The notes under the pieces are model-generated. The model ran no database searches, was not told where the DNA came from, and saw only the letters and a list, made by a program, of their open reading frames with translations. Source: an uncultured Acidimicrobiaceae bacterium (GTDB lineage: Bacteria > Actinomycetota > Acidimicrobiia > Acidimicrobiales > Ilumatobacteraceae). From it: a stretch of DNA of 5,324 bases. Location: contig CAIZMV010000043.1 of the NCBI GenBank assembly GCA_903934195.1, forward strand, positions 1 to 5,324, written 5' to 3'. Each line of letters opens with the position of its first letter. Position 1 is the first letter of the stretch. Below, one piece after another: positions 1-5,324 of this stretch. Position numbers and translations under genes: made by a program.

Positions 1-20
1 GGCGCAAAAACGCCGCACAT
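1..20 (-). CDS. Possible start of a class II glutamine amidotransferase-like gene (partial, cut by window edge)
   Basis: Four bases after the tilS stop codon, an ATG at 20-18 opens a frame reading Met-Cys-Gly-Val-Phe-Ala before the window ends. Met-Cys-Gly-(Ile/Val) is the usual N-terminus of class II (Ntn) glutamine amidotransferases such as PurF, GlmS and AsnB, where the Cys becomes the N-terminal nucleophile after Met removal. A GGGG stretch just before the tilS stop could serve as a ribosome binding site. Only six codons are visible, so the family is a guess. In many actinobacteria hpt follows tilS, but this start does not look like Hpt. The next bases outside the window would settle it. 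Confidence 0.3.
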
Positions 21-24
21 CAAG

Positions 25-882
25 TTACCCCAGCAACTGCAGTATGAGCCTCTGTTTACTGCGACGAATTTCACGATTTTCCCCAATATCGCAGGCCAAG
101 GTCTCGCCACGGGCAACTGCCATGATGCGCTCAAGGGTGGCGAGGTCTGGCGGGTAGGGGTCTGACAGCCAGCGGCGAAGTGCTCGGCGGGCAAGAGGGG
201 CCGGGGCCGCTGCCAACGCCACAGCATCGGTGGGGTCAATATTTTGGGCTAGTTCTTCCAGCAAATCATTGTCGTCGCGCAACACATCAGCACTGCGAAC
301 AAGAAGTGGCACTGGGTCACGCAATGAGATTTCAGTCATGAGGGGTAGAAGTTCGTTGCGAACGCGATTGCGCTGAAACTTTGGGTCTGTATTTGTGGAA
401 TCGGTAATGGTCGCGATTCCAGCGTCGGCGCACACCGCATGAGTATCACTGCGACGCAACGCCAAAAGGGGCCGAGCAAAACCAGGTCGCATTGCGCCAA
501 GACCCTGTGCACCGGCTCCGCGCAACAAGTTAATGAGCACTGTTTCTGCTTGGTCATCTGCAGTGTGGCCAGTCATTACGTCGGCTGGCATGACGCCGTA
601 CCGTGCTGCACGGGCGCGAGCTTCAAGGTTTGGGCCATGTTCCAATTGCACCGAATGCACGATGACTGAAATGCCAAGCGACTCTGCAACGGGGTCGATT
701 ACGTCGATATCACTGGCTGATTCGGTGCGTAGGCCGTGATCAACATGAATAGCAGTGACAATGAGCCCGTGCGCATGGGCCAACAGCATGAGGGCCATGG
801 AGTCGGGTCCACCCGAGACAGCGCACGAAACAGCTGTACCAGCAGGTGGGAAAGTGCAGCGACGAAGTAGATCGTCGATCAA
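25..882 (-). CDS. tilS: tRNA(Ile)-lysidine synthase TilS
   Basis: This cytoplasmic N-type ATP pyrophosphatase uses ATP to attach lysine to C34 of the tRNA-Ile with anticodon CAU, so that it reads AUA and is charged with isoleucine; the function is essential in most bacteria. The 285-residue product has the ATP-binding P-loop SGGPDS at residues 23-28, VDHGLR at 47-52, GPNLEARARAARY at 83-95, GHTADDQAET at 105-114, and the DSTN...FQRNRVRNELLP block at about 161-180. It is much shorter than E. coli TilS and appears to lack most of the C-terminal domain, as is common in actinobacteria. The start is TTG at 882, with no ATG or GTG upstream before an in-frame stop. It gives a normal distance to the P-loop. 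The ribosome binding site is weak, so translation may be coupled to the small gene that ends 9 bases upstream. Confidence 0.95.
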   Translation of the reverse strand: MIDDLLRRCTFPPAGTAVSCAVSGGPDSMALMLLAHAHGLIVTAIHVDHGLRTESASDIDVIDPVAESLGISVIVHSVQLEHGPNLEARARAARYGVMPADVMTGHTADDQAETVLINLLRGAGAQGLGAMRPGFARPLLALRRSDTHAVCADAGIATITDSTNTDPKFQRNRVRNELLPLMTEISLRDPVPLLVRSADVLRDDNDLLEELAQNIDPTDAVALAAAPAPLARRALRRWLSDPYPPDLATLERIMAVARGETLACDIGENREIRRSKQRLILQLLG

Positions 883-891
883 GAAAAGTGG

Positions 892-1047
892 TTACTTCTG
901 CTTGAGAGCTTGGCGTTGACGGCGGTTTGGGTAGCGGCTTGCGCTGACCTTGGCTACATAGCCAGCAAATACGGAAGCTACTGCCCCGATACTTCCGATG
1001 AGGAGGAATACACCGATCCACCAATGCCATACATTCGCTGCGAACAT
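892..1047 (-). CDS. Small single-pass membrane protein between rsrA and tilS, function unknown
   Basis: A 51-residue ORF from an ATG at 1047 to a TAA at 892. The N-terminus is Met-Phe-Ala-Ala-Asn-Val followed by a Trp-His-Trp-Trp cluster at residues 7-10. One hydrophobic segment (about 11-34, Ile/Val/Leu/Gly/Ala) follows, then a basic tail from Lys37 with several Arg and Lys, ending Lys-Gln-Lys. By the positive-inside rule the tail should be cytoplasmic. There is no Cys. It fills the gap between rsrA and tilS, 47 bases after the former and 9 bases before the latter, so it is probably co-transcribed. Frame-consistent membrane-protein composition and the snug fit support it as a real gene; the lack of a clear ribosome binding site weakens this. 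An upstream stop (TAG) lies 11 codons before the ATG with no ATG, GTG or TTG between. I do not recognise a family. Confidence 0.7.
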   Translation of the reverse strand: MFAANVWHWWIGVFLLIGSIGAVASVFAGYVAKVSASRYPNRRQRQALKQK

Positions 1048-1094
1048 GTCTCTAGCGTAGCCAATGGCAGCCGCTGCGACCTATTACTCGGTGG

Positions 1095-1334
1095 TTATTC
1101 CGATTCTGATTGCGGCCCAAAGCAGGCCAGGAGACGGTCGGTGAAGCCGTCTGGCAGATGATCTCGTTTGGCCTTTGTGCGCACAATGGTGCGTAATTCG
1201 GCATGGAATTCATAGGCGCCTTGGCAATCGGTGCATCCAGTGAGATGGGTCATGATCTCTTCAATTCGGGCGCTCGGCAGCTCTGAATCAAGGAACAATT
1301 CCAGTTCTTTCAGTGTTTCTTGGCAATTTGGCAT
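1095..1334 (-). CDS. rsrA: RsrA-type zinc-binding anti-sigma factor
   Basis: A 79-residue zinc-associated anti-sigma (ZAS) protein that should bind and silence the SigR-like factor encoded just upstream. The zinc ligands are visible: Cys4, then His30-x3-Cys34-x2-Cys37. The spacing Cys-(25)-His-(3)-Cys-(2)-Cys matches Streptomyces RsrA. In that family, thiol oxidation forms a disulfide among these cysteines, expels zinc and frees the sigma factor; reduction by thioredoxin or mycothiol resets it. A further Cys71 lies near the C-terminus. No signal peptide or membrane segment is present, so it is cytoplasmic. It begins 26 bases after the sigma gene ends, the usual cognate pairing. No strong ribosome binding site is visible before the ATG. 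Family assignment rests on motif spacing and position, and I consider it secure. Confidence 0.92.
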   Translation of the reverse strand: MPNCQETLKELELFLDSELPSARIEEIMTHLTGCTDCQGAYEFHAELRTIVRTKAKRDHLPDGFTDRLLACFGPQSESE

Positions 1335-1360
1335 ATCGATGGCTTTGCTCGCTCTGGCGA

Positions 1361-1951
1361 TTACTCGCCGGTTCCTTCAATTGTCAGGGGCTCAACAATG
1401 AGCCCTCTTTCACGTGCGTACTCGTACAACATCTTTTGCATCGCTTTTCTTCCCCGATGCAGGCGGGACATCACGGTGCCGATCGGGATTTCAAGCATTT
1501 CAGAGATTTCTTTGTAGGAAAAACCATCAACATCAGACAAAAGCACCGGGATACGGAAATCTTCTGGCAATTCTTCGAGGGCGTTTTTCACTTCGTCATC
1601 TGTAAAAAGCTCGAGCATTTGGTCTTCGGCCGAACTGCTGAGTTGTGACTGATCGATGGAACCCAAGCGCTTGTACAAGAAGAGTTCTTCAACATCATCT
1701 AGTTCAACTTCAGTCCCTTTTCGTTTTTGTGCGTTGTACTTATTGATGTACGTGTTCGTCATAATGCGAAACAACCACGCACGCAAGTTTGTGCCTTCTT
1801 GGAAGGTATGAAACGAACGCCATCCTTTGATGTAGGTCTCTTGCACTAAATCTTCAGCATCTGAACGATTACGTGTCATGCGCAATGCAGTAGAAAACAA
1901 TTGCGGCGCATATTGCATTGCATCAGCGGTGAACTGTTCTTGTTCGCTCAT
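1361..1951 (-). CDS. sigR: SigR/SigH-type ECF RNA polymerase sigma factor
   Basis: A 196-residue ECF sigma factor that should direct RNA polymerase to thiol-oxidative and heat stress genes. Region 2 spans about residues 12-75 and contains ALRMTRNRSDAEDLVQET (22-39) and NLRAWLFRIMTNTYIN (55-70), both hallmark SigR/SigH segments. After a linker of about 35 residues, region 4 (about 109-175) carries the helix-turn-helix SYKEISEMLEIPIGTVMSRL (145-164) followed by HRGR. There are no cysteines, so redox sensing falls to the adjacent anti-sigma factor. The ATG at 1951 gives a length normal for the family. The gene lies 18 bases after marR, so it may be read through from the marR promoter, although SigR genes usually have their own autoregulated promoter. 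I found no clear GGAAT/GTT-type promoter directly upstream. Gene symbol follows the Streptomyces name; sigH is the mycobacterial equivalent. Confidence 0.93.
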   Translation of the reverse strand: MSEQEQFTADAMQYAPQLFSTALRMTRNRSDAEDLVQETYIKGWRSFHTFQEGTNLRAWLFRIMTNTYINKYNAQKRKGTEVELDDVEELFLYKRLGSIDQSQLSSSAEDQMLELFTDDEVKNALEELPEDFRIPVLLSDVDGFSYKEISEMLEIPIGTVMSRLHRGRKAMQKMLYEYARERGLIVEPLTIEGTGE

Positions 1952-1957
1952 TCTGTG

Positions 1958-1971
1958 AGTAATGCGTTACT
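1958..1971. promoter_or_regulatory. Imperfect 14-base dyad between marR and sigR
   Basis: The bases AGTAATGCGTTACT form an inverted repeat with five-base arms AGTAA and TTACT around four central bases; 12 of 14 positions are symmetric. It overlaps the marR stop codon and ends 6 bases before the sigR start. It could be an operator, a weak hairpin in the marR-sigR mRNA that affects sigR translation, or chance. The arm with its next base, TTACTA (1967-1972), recurs in the marR/hydrolase gap at 2484-2489, which gives slight support to a shared protein-binding site. Function is not demonstrated by the sequence. Confidence 0.25.
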
Positions 1972-2479
1972 AATGATGGCGGTGTTTTTTGGCTTTGATT
2001 GCTGCATCAACTGAGAGCGTGAAACGCTCCATCAAATCAGCCAATACAACACGCTCTTCTGGTTCAAAGTCATTCATCACTGAAAACAAAATTGCGCGAC
2101 GGCGGTCATTGACTTCACCGTGAATACGACGACCACGTTCGGTTACAGAAATAGCTACGACGCGACCATCGCCTGCATGCTCAACACGCTCTGCCAAGTT
2201 GTCTTTGATAAGACGCTGCACTGCACGTGTTGCTGTACTTGGGTCAATGCGAAGGTATTCGGCCAAGTCACCCATACGGCATGTTTCAACAGTGACAAGT
2301 AGCTCGAGCGCATCCATTTGGCCTGGCTCGATTGCGCTGCCACCAATGCCAAAGATGGCATCGCGTGCTTGGCTTGCTGTTGCTCCGCGGCGAATTTCCC
2401 GCCATGCCCGACCAATACGTCCGGCTATCTCGCGATCGAGATCACTGGTGGGGTCTGCCTGTGTCTGTGTGTTCGTCAT
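1970..2479 (-). CDS. MarR-family transcriptional regulator
   Basis: A 169-residue winged helix-turn-helix repressor, expected to act as a dimer on palindromic DNA and to release it on binding a ligand or on oxidation. The core runs from about residue 54. MGDLAEYLRIDPSTATRAVQRL (69-90) is the helix-turn-helix with its recognition helix, and the wing contains GDGRVVAISVTERGR (103-117). Helices on either side (about 13-35 and 120-163) would form the dimer interface. There is one cysteine, Cys67, just before the DNA-binding helices; it could be redox-active but sits in a different place from the OhrR sensor Cys. The C-terminus is Lys/His-rich (KAKKHRHH). It is divergent from a hydrolase-sulfatase pair across 20 bases and upstream of sigR, the classic layout for a local regulator. 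AAGGA lies one base before the ATG, closer than usual, so a leaderless or slightly downstream start is possible. Ligand unknown. Confidence 0.9.
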   Translation of the reverse strand: MTNTQTQADPTSDLDREIAGRIGRAWREIRRGATASQARDAIFGIGGSAIEPGQMDALELLVTVETCRMGDLAEYLRIDPSTATRAVQRLIKDNLAERVEHAGDGRVVAISVTERGRRIHGEVNDRRRAILFSVMNDFEPEERVVLADLMERFTLSVDAAIKAKKHRHH

Positions 2480-2499
2480 GTCCTTACTAGGGTACCCAC
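2480..2499. promoter_or_regulatory. Divergent promoter/operator region with overlapping -10-like hexamers
   Basis: Only 20 bases separate the marR and hydrolase start codons. TAGGGT at 2488-2493 fits a plus-strand actinobacterial -10 (TANNNT) and ends six bases before the hydrolase ATG, the spacing of a leaderless transcript. On the other strand TACCCT (2494-2489) fits a minus-strand -10 and ends nine bases before the marR ATG. The two hexamers share five bases and lie in the palindrome GGGTACCC (2490-2497). AGGG on the plus strand could instead be a ribosome binding site. Any -35 elements would lie inside the flanking coding regions, and none stands out. A regulator bound here would block both directions. 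This is pattern-based inference. Confidence 0.4.
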
Positions 2500-3204
2500 A
2501 TGGCAGACAACGAAATAGGTCAGGACCGACCAGAAACTCCCCTCGATGCGCTGGGAATCATGGCGAGCCAACAAGCCATTCTTGGGCCAAACCTGCGACA
2601 GGTAGAGATGTATACGCGCCGTGGTCTTTTGTCACTTTTATGGCACGAACCAGACGCTGCCGACCAAAACGTGGGCGTTGTCATGGTGGGCGGCGCCATG
2701 GGCGGAACTCTTGGGCCTGGTGACAGTTTGTTTCATGCATTGGGTGAAGCGCTCTCATCAGTAGGTGTGCCTTCTATTCGCCTCAGTTATCGCAAACCGA
2801 ACGACATGGATTCATGTTGTGTTGATACGGCTGCTGCTGTGCAACTACTTGTCGGCAGCGGTGCAGATGCAGTGGTCATCATGGGGCACAGTTTTGGTGG
2901 GGCAGTTGCCATTCGTGTGGCAGTCGGATTATCCGAAATGGTGTGCGGTGTAGTCACGTTCGCAACACAGTCAGCGGGTTGTGAAATAGCTGGTGGTCTT
3001 CAATCACGACCGTTATTGATGTTCCACGGTGACAGCGACTCTATTTTGCCGCTTGAGGCCAGTGAAGTTGTGCGAGCAATCGCTGGTACGGGAGACTTAC
3101 ACGTTATGCATGGCGATGATCACTTGTTAGCAAAAAGTCACGATGTGATGTTTTCTACCACGATGGATTGGCTGAACACAGTGTTCGCCGGAGTCGCTTC
3201 ATGA
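2500..3204 (+). CDS. Alpha/beta-fold hydrolase (serine esterase-like)
   Basis: A 234-residue cytoplasmic alpha/beta hydrolase with a visible catalytic triad: nucleophile Ser131 in the elbow GHSFGG (129-134), acid Asp180 in HGDSDSILP (176-184), and His208 in GDDHLL (205-210). The segment GVVMVGGAMGGTLGPGD (59-75) holds the likely oxyanion-hole loop. The compact size, without an obvious lid domain, resembles dienelactone-hydrolase or small esterase families; the substrate cannot be read from the sequence. The first gene of a two-gene unit, it shares ATGA with the sulfatase start, so the two are probably translated together. The ATG at 2500 is used here, but Met21 (2560) and Met37 (2608) are alternatives; Met37 has AGG five bases upstream and begins closer to the conserved core. 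A later start would enlarge the marR intergenic region. Confidence 0.88.
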   Translation: MADNEIGQDRPETPLDALGIMASQQAILGPNLRQVEMYTRRGLLSLLWHEPDAADQNVGVVMVGGAMGGTLGPGDSLFHALGEALSSVGVPSIRLSYRKPNDMDSCCVDTAAAVQLLVGSGADAVVIMGHSFGGAVAIRVAVGLSEMVCGVVTFATQSAGCEIAGGLQSRPLLMFHGDSDSILPLEASEVVRAIAGTGDLHVMHGDDHLLAKSHDVMFSTTMDWLNTVFAGVAS

Positions 3205-4733
3205 TTGCTTCACCGAAGAACGTTGTTGTCCTTCTTCTTGACAGTTTGAATCGTCATGAACTTGGCGCATACGGCGGTGGCAATTTCGATACGCCAAACC
3301 TTGATCGCTTGGCGGCACGATCTGTTCGCTTCACGAATCACCACACTGGTTCACTGCCGTGCATTCCTGCGCGACACGACATCTTGGTTGGTGCATGGGA
3401 TTTCTTGTGGAAGCCGTGGGGCTCTATTGAATTGTGGGAAGAACCAATAACGGTCTCATTGCGTCGTGCCGGTGTTGTCACTCAACTCATTACAGACCAC
3501 CCGCATTTGTTTGAAGTTGGTGGCGAGAATTATCACACTGACTTCACCGCCTGGAGTTATGAACGTGGACATGAAAGTGATCCCTGGAAAACACGACCAG
3601 ATGCTTCATGGTTGGGTGCACCGTCATTTGGTCGCGGTCATACTCACTACGACAACTCACGTGGATTCTTCAAAGGTGAAGAAGACTTCCCAGGCCCGCG
3701 CACTATGCAAGCAACTGCACGGTGGTTGTTAGAAGACGCACCAGTGCATCGCGCACAAGGCGAGCGCTTCTTTCTGTTCGTTGACGAATTCGACCCGCAT
3801 GAGCCGTTTGATACACCGGCACGTTGGGCCGACAGGTATGACGACACATGGGAAGGCGACCACATGGTGTGGCCCCCATATGCAGTTGACGCAATAAAAG
3901 AAGGCGTTCTGACTGAACGCGACGCGGTACAAGTGCGCGCACAATACGGCGGCAAATTATCAATGATTGATCATTGGTTGGGCAAAGTTCTTGATTCTCT
4001 TGATGCAACAAATGCATGGGAAGACACGGTTGTGGTGTTGTGTACAGACCACGGGCATTACTTAGGCGACAAAGACGTATACGACCGCGATGTTTGGGGC
4101 AAGCCTGGAATTCCGGTGTACAAACCACTTGGGCATATACCAATGCTGATTGCATGGCCCGGAGTTGCGCCAGCTACAAACGATGCACTCACTACGTCAA
4201 CAGATATTCACGCAACACTTGCAGACATTTTTGATGCACCAATCAAACACACTGCACATGGTTCATCGCTAGTTCCTTTACTAAACGGCGAAACAACACA
4301 GGTACGTGACTGGTTGCTAACCGGTGTGTGGGGCCGCGAAGTACAACTAGTAACAAATGACTGGCGTTACACACGCGGACCACAAGGCATCAACATGCCA
4401 CAAACAATGTGGTCGAACAGGTGGAGCACAATGCCCATCGGCTCAATGCCTGATTTCAAAATGCCCATGCCGGATTCGCGTGCAGTTCTTGATTACATGC
4501 CAGGCAGCACTGTCCCCGTTATTCGTCAACCATTCCGTGAAGGTGACATGTTGCCGTTCTGGGGTTACGCAAAGCAATACGAAACAATGATGTTTCACCG
4601 TGGCGAAGACCCTGATGAAACTGTGAACCGTATTGACGACAGCATTGCAAAAGACGCAGAGGAACTGCTACGCGTTGCATTGCATCAGGTGAATGCACCA
4701 TCGGAACAATTCGAACGTTTAGCTCTTACTTAA
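3201..4733 (+). CDS. Formylglycine-type sulfatase / phosphonate monoester hydrolase-like enzyme
   Basis: A 510-residue member of the sulfatase branch of the alkaline phosphatase superfamily, which hydrolyses sulfate esters or, in close relatives, phosphonate or phosphate monoesters. Visible active-site elements are metal ligand Asp14 in VLLLDSLNR, Cys54 in CIPAR (54-58; the CxPxR signal for conversion to formylglycine), His200 in DPHEPF, Asp283-His284 in CTDHGHYLG, and Lys301 in WGKP. The Asp-His metal pair resembles phosphonate monoester hydrolases more than arylsulfatases with Asp-Asn. The ATG at 3201 is chosen because it overlaps the hydrolase stop (ATGA) and places the first beta strand properly; an upstream in-frame ATG at 3168 lies inside the hydrolase gene. 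No signal peptide is seen, so the enzyme is probably cytoplasmic. Activation needs a formylglycine-generating enzyme encoded elsewhere. Its stop overlaps that of the convergent gene. Confidence 0.93.
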   Translation: MIASPKNVVVLLLDSLNRHELGAYGGGNFDTPNLDRLAARSVRFTNHHTGSLPCIPARHDILVGAWDFLWKPWGSIELWEEPITVSLRRAGVVTQLITDHPHLFEVGGENYHTDFTAWSYERGHESDPWKTRPDASWLGAPSFGRGHTHYDNSRGFFKGEEDFPGPRTMQATARWLLEDAPVHRAQGERFFLFVDEFDPHEPFDTPARWADRYDDTWEGDHMVWPPYAVDAIKEGVLTERDAVQVRAQYGGKLSMIDHWLGKVLDSLDATNAWEDTVVVLCTDHGHYLGDKDVYDRDVWGKPGIPVYKPLGHIPMLIAWPGVAPATNDALTTSTDIHATLADIFDAPIKHTAHGSSLVPLLNGETTQVRDWLLTGVWGREVQLVTNDWRYTRGPQGINMPQTMWSNRWSTMPIGSMPDFKMPMPDSRAVLDYMPGSTVPVIRQPFREGDMLPFWGYAKQYETMMFHRGEDPDETVNRIDDSIAKDAEELLRVALHQVNAPSEQFERLALT

Positions 4734-4738
4734 GTAAG
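4725..4738. repeat. Perfect 14-base palindrome spanning two convergent stop codons
   Basis: CTTACTTAAGTAAG is its own reverse complement. The sulfatase ends Leu-Thr-stop as CTT ACT TAA, and the opposing membrane-protein gene ends with the same nine bases on the other strand; the two TAA codons share TTAA at 4730-4733. With no loop and no T-tract it is not a typical intrinsic terminator, and there is no intergenic room for one, so transcripts from both sides probably run into each other. Confidence 0.85.
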
Positions 4739-5324
4739 TGGTGTGCGTTGGCGAATTGCCAACACACATAATGCAATCAACATCAGCAGCCCTGCGATAA
4801 TTGTTACAAGAATAAATGTGCCGTGAGGCAAACTGAAACTGACCGCAATGTCACCGGTAACTCCGGCGGGAACAGTAATCATTGGCATTGCTTCGCCTAA
4901 ACCAGTAAATGCAACTTCTTTTCCGCCAACCGTGATATTCATGCCAGGCGTAATAGGGCGTGAAAGCAAAACTTTTCCGCCAGTAGATGAAGTAACTGAA
5001 ACGCCATCGGAGGTGTCTGTAACAACAACTTCGGCATCTTGGTAGGAAACAGTTGTTGGCTTTGTTGCAGAAGTGTTGGTGTACAACACCCACGCAGGTT
5101 GTTCATACGACACAGCCCAGCCAGTTGGCCCCGCAGCATCGAACCATTGTTGTTGCTGACCACGTTGCACCATTACCGCTGTGATGCCCATGAGTTCTAT
5201 CCATGTCTTACCTGTTGTGGGTTCCACCGTGAACAGTGCTGGTGCTGTGCCTTCACTAGACCATCCAAACACTCGTGTTTGTAAAAGGTTTTCTAGGCCC
5301 TCATGTGGCATGGCGGAATACCCA
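4730..5324 (-). CDS. C-terminal part of a membrane protein, possibly a YfhO/GT-C-like integral membrane glycosyltransferase (partial)
   Basis: The frame is open to the window edge, so the true start probably lies outside; an ATG at 5311 would give 193 residues but has no clear reason to be the start. Numbering from that Met, about 165 residues are polar and rich in Thr, Val, Ser and Gly, suggesting a beta-rich domain outside the membrane. A single strongly hydrophobic segment (166-186) then precedes a short basic tail ending RQRTPLT. The segment WIELMGITAVMVQ (37-49), followed later by SYEQPAWVLY, resembles the pattern 'LLGVRYVVV ... VYENP' found after the membrane core of YfhO-like and other large GT-C-type membrane proteins. 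That resemblance is from memory of family patterns. The last helix would put the tail in the cytoplasm. It converges on the sulfatase with overlapping stops. Confidence 0.6.
   Translation of the reverse strand, partial: GYSAMPHEGLENLLQTRVFGWSSEGTAPALFTVEPTTGKTWIELMGITAVMVQRGQQQQWFDAAGPTGWAVSYEQPAWVLYTNTSATKPTTVSYQDAEVVVTDTSDGVSVTSSTGGKVLLSRPITPGMNITVGGKEVAFTGLGEAMPMITVPAGVTGDIAVSFSLPHGTFILVTIIAGLLMLIALCVLAIRQRTPLT

Noticed and set aside
1..14. Hairpin GGCG-CAAAAA-CGCC after tilS as a terminator
   Set aside because: The stem has four pairs only, has no T-tract after it, and overlaps a plausible downstream coding start.
740..1030. Minus-strand ORF of 96 codons across the tilS start
   Set aside because: It overlaps both tilS and the small membrane protein in another frame and has a Cys/Arg/His-rich composition typical of shadow frames.
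1067..1077. Inverted repeat GCAGCCGCTGC before the small membrane protein gene
   Set aside because: The arms are separated by one base, so it cannot form a hairpin, and short GC-rich repeats of this kind are expected by chance.
1952..2530. SigR-type autoregulated promoter (GGAAT, spacer, GTT) upstream of sigR or marR
   Set aside because: I looked on the minus strand for this pattern and found no pair with acceptable spacing.
2199..2723. Plus-strand ORF of 174 codons crossing marR and the hydrolase start
   Set aside because: It is antisense to a clear MarR gene and out of frame with a clear hydrolase; its Arg/Ser-rich product shows no domain.
3168..3200. Upstream ATG at 3168 as the sulfatase start
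   Set aside because: It lies within the hydrolase gene and adds 11 residues with no family support; ATG at 3201 overlaps the hydrolase stop in the usual coupled form.
3703..4155. Minus-strand ORF of 150 codons inside the sulfatase
   Set aside because: Composition rich in Cys, Arg and His, no motif, and fully covered by a sulfatase with intact active-site residues.

Overview
The window looks like a compact actinobacterial chromosome segment of moderate GC. The clearest marker is a SigR-type ECF sigma factor followed by a zinc-binding RsrA-type anti-sigma factor, a redox-stress pair characteristic of mycothiol-producing Actinobacteria. Tight spacing, overlapping stop and start codons, and moderate GC would fit a streamlined aquatic actinobacterium, perhaps of the Acidimicrobiia. 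That placement is inference only; no rRNA or other taxonomic marker is present.

Layout. Positions 1-2479 hold a minus-strand run, read right to left: marR-family regulator (2479-1970), sigR-like sigma factor (1951-1361), rsrA-like anti-sigma factor (1334-1095), a 51-residue single-pass membrane protein (1047-892), tilS (882-25), and at the window edge the first codons of a possible further gene starting Met-Cys-Gly-Val-Phe-Ala (20-1). All gaps are under 50 bases, so the run can be one operon. Diverging from marR across a 20-base gap is a plus-strand pair: an alpha/beta hydrolase (2500-3204) and a formylglycine-type sulfatase (3201-4733), coupled by an ATGA overlap. Converging on the sulfatase is the C-terminal part of a membrane protein (minus, 5324-4730), whose stop codon overlaps the sulfatase stop.

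How the genes may work together. SigR and RsrA form a thiol-redox switch: oxidised RsrA releases zinc and SigR, which then transcribes thiol-homeostasis genes. TilS makes the lysidine needed to read AUA codons. The divergent MarR regulator is placed to control both its own operon and the hydrolase-sulfatase pair, which probably acts on small sulfate or other ester substrates in the cytoplasm. The 20-base gap holds two overlapping -10-like hexamers, one per strand, within a short palindrome. The less explained items are the small membrane protein between rsrA and tilS, this divergent control region, and the perfect 14-base palindrome that encodes the ends of two convergent genes. No stretch over 300 bases lacks a gene. 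I saw no RNA gene, CRISPR array, insertion sequence or attachment site.
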